The notes beneath the pieces are model-generated. The model was not told where the DNA came from. It searched no databases and saw only the letters and a program-made list of their open reading frames with translations. Source: Patescibacteria group bacterium (GTDB lineage: Bacteria; Patescibacteriota; Minisyncoccia; Portnoybacterales; GWB1-42-6). From it: a DNA stretch of 18,295 bases. Every line of letters starts with the position of its first letter. Within the stretch, counting starts at the first letter, position 1. Below are positions 5,992 through 10,989 of this stretch, one piece after another. Location of the stretch: the NCBI GenBank assembly GCA_018818145.1, contig JAHIST010000068.1:1-18295 (forward strand). Direction: 5' to 3'. The translations under genes and the position numbers were made by a program.

Positions 5992-6008
5992 CGAATGCGG
6001 CGTATTGC

Positions 6009-6092
6009 TCCCGATTTTGTATTCGCAAGGCATATACAAAATCGTGGATCCTCGACAATTTTACAAAATCGAAGATTTTGAAATTGTCGGGA
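6009..6092 (-). repeat. Paired-hairpin unit A, in the D loop of the interrupted tRNA-Ala
   Basis: The 84-nt unit begins TCCCGA and ends TCGGGA. Stem 1 is CGACAATTT.../...AAATTGTCG, the joint TCGAGGATCCACGA, and stem 2 CGATTTTGTAT/ATACAAAATCG around an 11-base loop. It separates GTATAGTG from GCAATAC, the two halves of a D arm. Confidence 0.7.
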
Positions 6093-6138
6093 CACTATAC
6101 TACGGGCCCTTTTTTAAAATTGATTAATTGTTAATTGT

Positions 6139-6456
6139 TCAATTGCCAGATTGAAATTCTTTTTTTATTATCTCCGCTTCCTGCTCCAGCCATTTGCTTT
6201 CCTCGCTGTTATATTCTCCGCTATGGGCTCGACTGCCCTCATAGGAGGTTTTTTTCTGGTCCAAATGCAAGTTAACTTCCGCGCCCGAGTAGCCCAGCGT
6301 CCTGACATAAATATGAAAACGCGGATAATCGGCGTTACCCGCCCGCTTCGTAAAAGACATCTCGCCGGTTTTTTCGTCCTTACGCAAAAAAGCGTACCCC
6401 GCCCGGCGCAATAAATTCAAGGGGGAATCTTTTAGATTTTCAAAAATTAATTTCAT
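6139..6456 (-). CDS. Conserved CPR hypothetical protein, 105 residues
   Basis: A small soluble protein beginning MKLIFENLKDSPLNLLRRAGY. Landmarks include RKDEKTGEMSFTKRAG, YPRFHIYVR, VNLHLDQKKTSYEGSRAHSGEY and a Glu/Lys-rich C-terminal helix. I recall proteins with the LHLDQKK-x-SYEG...HSGEY pattern as frequent in Parcubacteria-type genomes, with no assigned function. No membrane segment or catalytic motif is evident. The ATG at 6456 lies 3 bases after a 14-bp copy of the tRNA-Pro 3' end (6460-6473), with no Shine-Dalgarno, so translation may begin at or near the end of a processed RNA. The stop region overlaps an AATTG-type repeat (about 6119-6145). Confidence 0.8.
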   Translation of the reverse strand: MKLIFENLKDSPLNLLRRAGYAFLRKDEKTGEMSFTKRAGNADYPRFHIYVRTLGYSGAEVNLHLDQKKTSYEGSRAHSGEYNSEESKWLEQEAEIIKKEFQSGN

Positions 6457-6459
6457 AAT

Positions 6460-6473
6460 TGTCGGGGCACTGG
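6460..6473. repeat. 14-bp direct repeat of the tRNA-Pro 3' end, copy 2
   Basis: Identical to 6857-6870, the real 3' end of tRNA-Pro(UGG). On the minus strand it reads CCAGTGCCCCGACA. The two copies bracket the GIY-YIG gene and two hairpin units, the pattern left by an insertion at the 3' end of a tRNA. Confidence 0.7.
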
Positions 6474-6546
6474 CCGCTCATTTTTTAAAAAATGAGCGAG
6501 CCTCTCGCCTCGCTACGCAAGTCGGAGCGGGCGCCTCTCTGAGGCG
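6472..6546 (-). repeat. Paired-hairpin unit Y, in a tRNA-Pro-like T stem
   Basis: On the minus strand it has stem 1 with GCCTC...GAGGC, the joint CGAGAGGCTCGC, and stem 2 GCTCATTTTTT/AAAAAATGAGC. It separates AATTCCC (6553-6547) from AGTGCCCCGACA (6471-6460). Joined, these rebuild the second half of the tRNA-Pro T arm and acceptor. Confidence 0.55.
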
Positions 6547-6553
6547 GGGAATT

Positions 6554-6609
6554 GCCGCTCCGCCGCAGGCGGAGCGAGCCTCGCCCATTCAAAATTTTTG
6601 AATGGGCGG
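6554..6609 (-). repeat. Paired-hairpin unit X, in a tRNA-Pro-like T loop
   Basis: Stem 1 is GCCCATTC...GAATGGGC (6583-6607), the joint GAGGCT, and stem 2 CGCTCCGCC/GGCGGAGCG. It separates GGGGTTC (6616-6610) from AATTCCC, the same T-loop position (56/57) as unit C. The stop codon of the GIY-YIG gene lies inside stem 1. Confidence 0.55.
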
Positions 6610-6855
6610 GAACCCCTTAATAAAATAATCTTTTATCTTGCGTCTTCCGCCTCCACTTTTCCAATACAACTCTCTAATCTTTGCTTCAGCTAATGTTTTA
6701 CATTCTTCCATCATTAAAATTACTAATGGTCTACGATTTTTTGTGGCTTTTACTTTTCCAATATTGTGCTCTTTTAGTCTCCCTTCTGCGTCTTCCGAAA
6801 AACCCACATAAGTGCGTTTATCTTTCTGGCTTTGAAGAATATAAACTTGATACAT
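6589..6855 (-). CDS. Single-domain GIY-YIG endonuclease-fold protein
   Basis: 88 residues, the compact URI/YhbQ-like GIY-YIG type. YQVYIL and TYVGFS supply the two family strands, EGRLKEHN carries the conserved Arg and His, and EAKIRELYWKSGGGR holds the conserved Glu region and the Gly-Gly-Arg turn. The fold is that of Mg-dependent DNA nucleases; homing, repair and unknown roles all occur in the family. I start it at the ATG at 6855 (MYQVYIL), as family members do. An in-frame start further upstream (6900) would lie inside the tRNA gene. That ATG comes 4 bases after the tRNA-Pro(UGG) discriminator base, and the stop lies in hairpin unit X. The gene is flanked by 14-bp copies of the tRNA 3' end, so it looks like a passenger or agent of the tRNA insertions. 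Confidence 0.9.
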   Translation of the reverse strand: MYQVYILQSQKDKRTYVGFSEDAEGRLKEHNIGKVKATKNRRPLVILMMEECKTLAEAKIRELYWKSGGGRRKIKDYFIKGFPPIQKF

Positions 6856-6856
6856 A

Positions 6857-6870
6857 TGTCGGGGCACTGG
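6857..6870. repeat. 14-bp direct repeat at the tRNA-Pro 3' end, copy 1
   Basis: The acceptor-end copy that belongs to the tRNA-Pro(UGG). Its duplicate is at 6460-6473. Confidence 0.7.
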
Positions 6871-7040
6871 GAATTGAACCCAGTCTACATCCTCCTTCAC
6901 CCCGTTAGATTTTTCTGTGTCGGGCCGCCGGGATTTGAACCCGGACTAAATCCTCCCGAAGGACTCGTGCTACCGTTACACTACGGCCCGAAAATATCTA
7001 ACGGGGCAAGGAATGCGTACTACCGGTATACGATGCCCCG
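6859..7040 (-). tRNA. tRNA-Pro (anticodon UGG) with a 111-nt insert holding another tRNA-Pro
   Basis: The 5' part is 7040-7007: acceptor CGGGGCA, D stem GTAT/GTAC with ACCGGTA, stem CATTC, loop start CTTG. The 3' part is 6895-6859: loop end GGA, stem GGATG, TAGA, T arm CTGGG TTCAATT CCCAG, acceptor TGCCCCG, A73. Joined, they make a 71-nt tRNA with loop CTTGGGA, anticodon UGG, and the C1-G72 pair typical of tRNA-Pro; every stem closes. The insert (7006-6896) lies between bases 35 and 36. It begins with CCCCGTTAGAT and returns ATCTAACGGGG (11-bp stem), enclosing a complete tRNA-Pro(CGG). At 111 nt it is too small for a group I intron. Whether it is spliced, or the outer gene is dead, cannot be told from sequence. 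CCA is not encoded. Confidence 0.7.
6920..6990 (-). tRNA. tRNA-Pro (anticodon CGG), nested in the anticodon loop of another tRNA-Pro
   Basis: 71 nt. Acceptor CGGGCCG pairs fully with CGGCCCG (C1-G72, as in bacterial tRNA-Pro). D arm GTGT...AACGGTA...GCAC; anticodon stem AGTCC/GGATT with loop TTCGGGA gives CGG (codon CCG); variable loop TAGT; T arm CCGGG, TTCAAAT, CCCGG; discriminator A. CCA is not encoded (ACAC follows). The flanks CCCCGTTAGAT and ATCTAACGGGG are complementary, so the tRNA sits at the tip of an 11-bp hairpin. Confidence 0.93.
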
Positions 7041-7091
7041 ATTGAACCCATGAGCTCTTGCAGCGTCTGGCGACGTACTACGGTCGCCAGA
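7041..7091 (-). other. Hairpin after leuS and a partial T-arm-like sequence
   Basis: TCTGGCGAC and GTCGCCAGA (7066-7091) form a perfect 9-bp stem, starting 3 bases after the leuS stop. No uridine run follows, so termination is uncertain. Next, on the minus strand, ATGGGTTCAAT (7051-7041) copies the first half of the tRNA-Pro T arm and abuts the 5' end of tRNA-Pro(UGG) at 7040. It may be another tRNA fragment. Confidence 0.4.
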
Positions 7092-7094
7092 TTA

Positions 7095-9656
7095 TCACAC
7101 CACAATATTTACCAACCTTCCTTTCACAAAAATCACTTTCTTGGGCTCTTTGCCAGCCAGCCATTTTTTTATGCCGCTGTCGGACAGCGACAGATTTTTT
7201 GCTTCCTGTTCGAAAATGTCCGCTGGCACGGATAGCTTGGCGCGGACTTTGCCATTGATTTGCACAACCAATTCTATTGTTTCTTCCTTGATTAAATTTT
7301 TGTCATACTCCGGCCATTTTTCGGTGAAGATAGATTTTTTACTTACCCTGAGCTTTGTCGAAGGGTGCCCAAGCTGGCTCCATATTTCTTCCGCAATATG
7401 CGGCGCGAATGAACTTAACAGAATCAAGAATTTAGAATAATGAATTAAGGAAATATTTTCTTCTTTTTCCATAGCATTTAATAAAATCATAAACGCGCTA
7501 ATAACTGTATTGAATTTTAACATTTCAACATCTTCTGAAACTTTTTTGATGGTTTTATGCAAAAGCGATTCTATCTCTTTATTCTTAATTCCTGATTCTT
7601 TATTCTGAATTTTTGATTTCATTTTCCATACCTTTTCCAAAAATCTGGAAATTCCCACAATCCCTTTAGTATTCCATTGCTTCATATCCTCCAGCGGGCC
7701 CATAAACATTTCAAACATGCGCAGGGCATCAGCACCGTATTGCTCAACCACGCTGTCTGGCGCGATAACATTGCCCAGCGACTTTGACATTTTACGCCCG
7801 TCTTCAGCCAAAATTATGCCCTGATGGCGCAGTTTTAAAAATGGCTCATCAAAATCAATATAGCCCAATTTATGTAAAACTTTGGTAAAAAAGCGCGAGT
7901 ATAAAAGATGCAAAACAACATGCTCCGCGCCACCCACATACAAATCAACCGGCAACCATTTTTTAAGCATTCTTTTTGAGGCAAATTCTTTTTTGTTTTT
8001 GGGATCGGCATAGCGAAAATAATACCAGGAAGAACAGACAAAAGTATCCATAGTATCGGCTTCTCGCCTGGCGGGCGCGCCGCATCTGGGACATTTAACG
8101 TCCTGAAATTTTTTAGACCGCGCCAATGGAGATTCGCCATGCGGCATAAAATCGACATCTGTTGGCAGAAGGACCGGCAAATCTTTTTCCGGAACCGGGA
8201 CCTCGCCGCATTTATCGCAATAAATAATCGGAATCGGCGCGCCCCAGTAGCGCTGGCGAGAAACGAGCCAGTCGCGAAGTTTATAGTTTATTGTCCGCTT
8301 ACCAATCCCCTCTTTTTCCAGCCACTGCGTCATTTTTTCTCGCGCCTGCTCGGAAGTCAAGCCATTATATTTTTCAGAATTAATTAAAACTCCATCCTCC
8401 ACAAATGCTTTCTCTAAATTCACCCAACCCTCCCCTTTATAAGGGGAGGGTTGGGGTGAGGTAGGTTTAATTACTTCTACAATCGGCAGTTTAAACTTCT
8501 TGGCAAATTCAAAATCTCTTTGGTCATGTCCTGGTACTGCCATCACCGCTCCCGTGCCATAGTGCGCCAGCACAAAATCGCTGGCAAAAAGAGGAATAGC
8601 CTGTTTGGTGAAAGGATTAATTACTTTTACGCCCTTCAATTCCACTCCGGTTTTTTCTTTGACTTCGGCGATACGCTGAAGCTCGGATTTCTTTTTGGTC
8701 TCACTAATATATTTTTCCACCTCGCCCCAGTTGGTAATTTGCGGCTTTAATCCCTGAATTAATTTATGCTCGGGCGCAATTAGAGCAAAAGTCATGCCAA
8801 AGACCGTGTCTAAGCGCGTAGTAAAAACTTCGAGATAATCGTCATCGCGAGCCCCCGCCGTGGCGGGGCGTGGCGATCCCGCGGAATTACCATTGTCACG
8901 GGATTGCTTCGTCGCTTCACTCCTCGCAATGACGCGCATGCGAAACTGCGCGCCCTCACTTTTCCCTATCCAGTTCTTCTGCGCGGCTTTGGTTGATTCT
9001 GGCCAATCAATTTTATCAAGACCAGAGATAAGACCGCTCGTTCTATCTTTATTCTCAATAAAATCAGTAATTTTAAAAAACCACTGTTCTAAATCTTTTT
9101 GTACGACCGGCGAGCCGCAACGCTCGCACACTCCCCCCTCGGCCTGTTCGTTAGCTAAAACCGTCTGGCATTTCGGGCACCAGTTAGCCTTTGCTTTGGC
9201 TTTATAGGCCAGTCCGTTTTTATAAAGCAGCAAAAAAAACCACTGCGTCCATTTATAATATGCCGGATCAGAGGACTTGACTTCGCGCGACCAGTCATAA
9301 GAAAATCCCATCATATTCATTTGCCGCTTAAAATTTTTAATTGCCCGCTCGGTCATAATAGCGGGATGGGTTTTTGTTTTAATGGCGTAATTTTCGGCCG
9401 GTAAACCAAAAGCATCCCAGCCTTGCGGATGCAAAACATTTTTGCCGTTCATTCGCCAATAGCGGGAAACAATATCGGTGGCGGTATAACTTTCCACATG
9501 GCCGGCGTGCAAACCGTCAGCCGAAGGATACGGAAACATATCTAAAACATACTGCTTTTCTGCTTTGCTTTTATCTTTCGCCACAAAAAGCTCCAGGTGC
9601 TTCGCCCAGTACTTTTGCCACTTAGCTTCTATTTTTTTATGGTTGTATTTTGCCAT
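7095..9656 (-). CDS. leuS: Leucyl-tRNA synthetase with in-frame repeat insertions
   Basis: An 853-residue class I synthetase charging tRNA-Leu. Signatures: PYPSADGLHAGH (HAGH 50-53), zinc-ribbon cysteines C160, C163, C177 and C180, the editing domain from about 225 with VFTTRLDTVFG and GTGAVMAVPGHDQRD, a second cysteine pair CDKCG, and KMSKS at 622-626. The start ATG at 9656 lies 9 bases after a predicted -10 box, with no Shine-Dalgarno. Four segments look like repeat DNA translated in frame: residues 242-272 (8841-8933, exactly 31 codons, VIARSEATKQSR...), about 400-412 (8421-8458, TSPQPSPYKGEG), the Lys/Asn-rich stretch IQNKESGIKNKE (about 7570-7620), and STKLRVS (7346-7365). All lie outside catalytic motifs, so the enzyme should be functional. 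It is divergent from the ccdA-like gene. Confidence 0.97.
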   Translation of the reverse strand: MAKYNHKKIEAKWQKYWAKHLELFVAKDKSKAEKQYVLDMFPYPSADGLHAGHVESYTATDIVSRYWRMNGKNVLHPQGWDAFGLPAENYAIKTKTHPAIMTERAIKNFKRQMNMMGFSYDWSREVKSSDPAYYKWTQWFFLLLYKNGLAYKAKAKANWCPKCQTVLANEQAEGGVCERCGSPVVQKDLEQWFFKITDFIENKDRTSGLISGLDKIDWPESTKAAQKNWIGKSEGAQFRMRVIARSEATKQSRDNGNSAGSPRPATAGARDDDYLEVFTTRLDTVFGMTFALIAPEHKLIQGLKPQITNWGEVEKYISETKKKSELQRIAEVKEKTGVELKGVKVINPFTKQAIPLFASDFVLAHYGTGAVMAVPGHDQRDFEFAKKFKLPIVEVIKPTSPQPSPYKGEGWVNLEKAFVEDGVLINSEKYNGLTSEQAREKMTQWLEKEGIGKRTINYKLRDWLVSRQRYWGAPIPIIYCDKCGEVPVPEKDLPVLLPTDVDFMPHGESPLARSKKFQDVKCPRCGAPARREADTMDTFVCSSWYYFRYADPKNKKEFASKRMLKKWLPVDLYVGGAEHVVLHLLYSRFFTKVLHKLGYIDFDEPFLKLRHQGIILAEDGRKMSKSLGNVIAPDSVVEQYGADALRMFEMFMGPLEDMKQWNTKGIVGISRFLEKVWKMKSKIQNKESGIKNKEIESLLHKTIKKVSEDVEMLKFNTVISAFMILLNAMEKEENISLIHYSKFLILLSSFAPHIAEEIWSQLGHPSTKLRVSKKSIFTEKWPEYDKNLIKEETIELVVQINGKVRAKLSVPADIFEQEAKNLSLSDSGIKKWLAGKEPKKVIFVKGRLVNIVV
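7346..7365. repeat. CCCTGAGC...GAAGGG short palindromic repeat inside leuS
   Basis: The 20-bp sequence is in frame near the leuS C-terminus (translated STKLRV). A close relative, GTCCTGAGC...AAAGGAC, lies inside tatD at 12262-12283. Confidence 0.55.
8421..8458. repeat. CACCC...GGGGTG palindrome inside leuS
   Basis: AACCCTCCCCTT and AAGGGGAGGGTT form a 12-bp stem around TAT, extended outward by CACCC and GGGTG. It is translated as part of leuS (PTSPQPSPYKGEGW). Relatives lie inside rsmI at 17847-17948. Confidence 0.7.
8841..8933. repeat. 93-bp palindromic element inserted in frame in leuS
   Basis: The ends are GTCATCGCGA (8841-8850) and TCGCAATGAC (8924-8933), inverted repeats with one mismatch. 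Inside are a GC-rich hairpin (CCCCGCC...GGCGGGG) and GGATTGCTTCGTCGCTTC, familiar from dispersed repeats of many bacteria. Its length is 31 codons without a stop, so leuS reads through it. Confidence 0.8.
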
Positions 9657-9665
9657 TATGTTTTT

Positions 9666-9694
9666 ACTCTATCTCATCTTTGACTTTTTTTCAA
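9666..9694 (-). promoter_or_regulatory. Predicted leuS promoter, near-leaderless
   Basis: TTGAAA (9694-9689), 17 bases, TAGAGT (9671-9666) on the minus strand. Transcription would begin about 3 bases before the ATG at 9656. It overlaps the divergent promoter of the ccdA-like gene (9680-9708), so the two polymerases would compete for the same 67-bp spacer. Confidence 0.45.
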
Positions 9695-9708
9695 TACTGC
9701 TTTATGCT
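9680..9708 (+). promoter_or_regulatory. Predicted promoter of the ccdA-like gene
   Basis: TTGACT (9680-9685), 17 bases, TATGCT (9703-9708). The start of transcription is expected near 9715, about 9 bases before the ATG; no Shine-Dalgarno fits between. Confidence 0.6.
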
Positions 9709-9723
9709 AAGATTTAATTACTT

Positions 9724-10512
9724 ATGCGCAAAATTTTTCTATTAATCATCTCTATACTGGCTGTTCTAGTTATAGCTCTGCCTGCCCAAGCTGACGAGTC
9801 GGCCTGTAAGACCGGCTTGCAATCGCTCAACCTGACACCCGTGGCTGTGGTTTGTGGCGCGGCGCTTGACGCGATTAACCCCTGCGAGCTGGCAATCTTA
9901 ATATTGCTAATGGCCTCAATGCTGGTTCTTGACGATAACCGCAAAAAAGCGCTGCGCACTGGCTTGAGTTTTGTGGTGGCAGTGTTTGTCGCCTATTTTT
10001 TAATGGGCCTTGGACTGCTGGAATTCATCCGGGCTTATACCCTTTCTTTTTCGGGCATTTTTTACAAAATAGTGGCCAGCCTTGCAATTATTATCGGTTT
10101 GCTTAATATTAAGGATTACTTCTGGTACGGCGGCGGTGGCTTTATTATGGAGGTGCCGCAAAGCTGGCGGCCAAAGATGAAAGAGCTGATTCGGGGCGTT
10201 ACCACGCCCTGGGGCGGATTCATTGTCGGACTAGTTGTAAGTTTATTTCTACTCCCCTGCACTTCCGGGCCATACGTTGTTATTCTGGGACTGCTGGCTG
10301 CTAAAACCACGCTTTTTAAAGCAATATTATATCTAATTGCTTATAATCTGATTTTTATCGCGCCAATGGTGGCAATTGTACTGGCAATGTACTGGGGTCT
10401 GCCGCCCGAGCGAGCCGAAGACTGGCGTAAACAAAAAATCCGGCTGCTGCATTTAATTGCCGGATTGGTTTTGGTGGTATTGGGTATTGTGATGTTAGCA
10501 GGGTGGATATAG
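9724..10512 (+). CDS. CcdA/DsbD-like thiol-disulfide transporter membrane protein
   Basis: A 262-residue integral membrane protein. A signal peptide (1-23, ending PAQADES) is followed by about six hydrophobic helices. Two conserved cysteine motifs face each other as in CcdA and the DsbD core: DAINPCELA (C54) and LLPCTSGPY (C179). Such proteins move reducing power from cytoplasmic thioredoxin to extracytoplasmic thiols. The N-terminal extension with C28 and C44 is extra to the short CcdA type. It is the first gene of a plus-strand unit with two tiny membrane-protein genes, ended by the terminator at 10918-10945. The substrate could be a secreted disulfide protein; no partner thioredoxin lies in the window. 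Confidence 0.88.
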   Translation: MRKIFLLIISILAVLVIALPAQADESACKTGLQSLNLTPVAVVCGAALDAINPCELAILILLMASMLVLDDNRKKALRTGLSFVVAVFVAYFLMGLGLLEFIRAYTLSFSGIFYKIVASLAIIIGLLNIKDYFWYGGGGFIMEVPQSWRPKMKELIRGVTTPWGGFIVGLVVSLFLLPCTSGPYVVILGLLAAKTTLFKAILYLIAYNLIFIAPMVAIVLAMYWGLPPERAEDWRKQKIRLLHLIAGLVLVVLGIVMLAGWI

Positions 10513-10513
10513 A

Positions 10514-10560
10514 AATAGTTAAAAGTTTAAAGTTCAAAGTTAAAAGCTAAAAGTCTTTGT
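10514..10560. repeat. Imperfect AAAGTTAAAAG tandem repeat
   Basis: The spacer after the ccdA-like gene consists of near-copies of AGTTAAAAG and AGTTCAAAG. The same kind of sequence is translated inside metG at 16726-16761. Confidence 0.55.
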
Positions 10561-10599
10561 TCTTTTCAGCTTAACCCTTTATTACGAAAGGAGGAAAAA

Positions 10600-10746
10600 A
10601 TGGATGAATTGAGAGAGTGCATCGGAGGTTTTTTAAATCAAGAGGTTCTTTTAAGGGGATTAGCAGTGGCTGGCCTGGCCTATATCGCCCTCTGGCTTGT
10701 TTTCCTCTTCCGCGAAAAAAGAGAAAGGAGAATGTCGCGGCGATAA
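10600..10746 (+). CDS. Small single-span membrane protein, 48 residues
   Basis: The protein starts MDELRECIGGF, has one hydrophobic helix (about 19-37, LRGLAVAGLAYIALWLVFLF) and ends in a basic tail EKRERRMSRR. The positive-inside rule places the tail in the cytoplasm. AAAGGAGGAAAAA before the ATG is an almost perfect Shine-Dalgarno at normal spacing, which is rare in this window. I do not recognise the family. The gene follows the ccdA-like gene by 87 bp and may assist it in the membrane. Confidence 0.75.
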   Translation: MDELRECIGGFLNQEVLLRGLAVAGLAYIALWLVFLFREKRERRMSRR

Positions 10747-10783
10747 CCAACGTTCGCGCTTAATCAATCCCTAAGGAGGCGTC

Positions 10784-10870
10784 ATGGAAAAGCGAAATGG
10801 CCTTTGGATAAATATTTTCCTGGTGCTGGCCGTTGCTTTATTGTTAATCTTCTTACTTATTAAATCCTGA
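10784..10870 (+). CDS. Tiny single-span membrane protein, 28 residues
   Basis: MEKRNGLWINIF is followed by a single hydrophobic helix running almost to the end (LVLAVALLLIFLLIKS). TAAGGAGG lies 4 bases before the ATG, a strong ribosome site. It lies 37 bp after the 48-residue gene in the same unit. Too short for family recognition. The ribosome site, position and clean membrane helix support a real product. Confidence 0.65.
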   Translation: MEKRNGLWINIFLVLAVALLLIFLLIKS

Positions 10871-10917
10871 TTTTATTCCCTATATTCAGGTTCCGTTCCT
10901 GTTGTCAAAATAGAAAA

Positions 10918-10945
10918 AGGGCGCCTCAAGCGCCCTATTATTTTT
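10918..10945. terminator. Bidirectional intrinsic terminator
   Basis: AGGGCGC and GCGCCCT form a 7-bp stem around CTCAA. It is followed by ATTATTTTT on the plus strand and by TTTTTC on the minus strand, so it can end both the ccdA unit and the convergent def transcript. Confidence 0.85.
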
Positions 10946-10989
10946 GTGTCCAGCTCATAAAAACCCCCTCTCATTCTGTGGGATGGTTT

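Larger units (their letters stand above)
5807..6109 (-). pseudogene. tRNA-Ala-like gene interrupted in the D, anticodon and T loops
   Basis: Three pieces align with the intact tRNA-Ala nested within. 6109-6093: acceptor GGGCCCG, TA, D stem GTAT, AGTG. 6008-5992: GCA, D stem ATAC, G, CCGCA, TTCG. 5826-5807: CAT, TGTCG, AGAC, GCCAG, TTC. Joined, they give a perfect D arm with the GG pair restored, an anticodon loop TTCGCAT (anticodon CGC, Ala) and a T arm up to TTC. The three units between the pieces therefore fall between G18 and G19, between bases 35 and 36, and between 56 and 57. A fourth piece GATTC follows at 5726, but the 3' acceptor strand CGGGCCC is not found. The anticodon stem has a C-C mismatch. 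Without the 3' end I call it a broken gene. RNA-level joining is not excluded. Confidence 0.6.

Noticed and set aside
5748..6095. Minus-strand 115-codon open frame
   Set aside because: It overlaps the intact tRNA-Ala and the hairpin units. The translated tRNA (WQYTAFALQGREFDSRRVHQ) is the usual tRNA shadow pattern.
5659..6109. tmRNA (ssrA)
   Set aside because: The 3' end resembles a tmRNA T arm and acceptor, but no complementary 5' end and no tag reading frame (ending ALAA or similar) were found upstream.
6896..7006. Group I intron in tRNA-Pro
   Set aside because: The insert is only 111 nt and 71 of these are a tRNA; there is no room for the conserved P3-P8 core.
7835..8158. Minus-strand 107-codon frame inside leuS
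   Set aside because: It is a shadow of leuS in another frame; the leuS frame holds the class I synthetase motifs.
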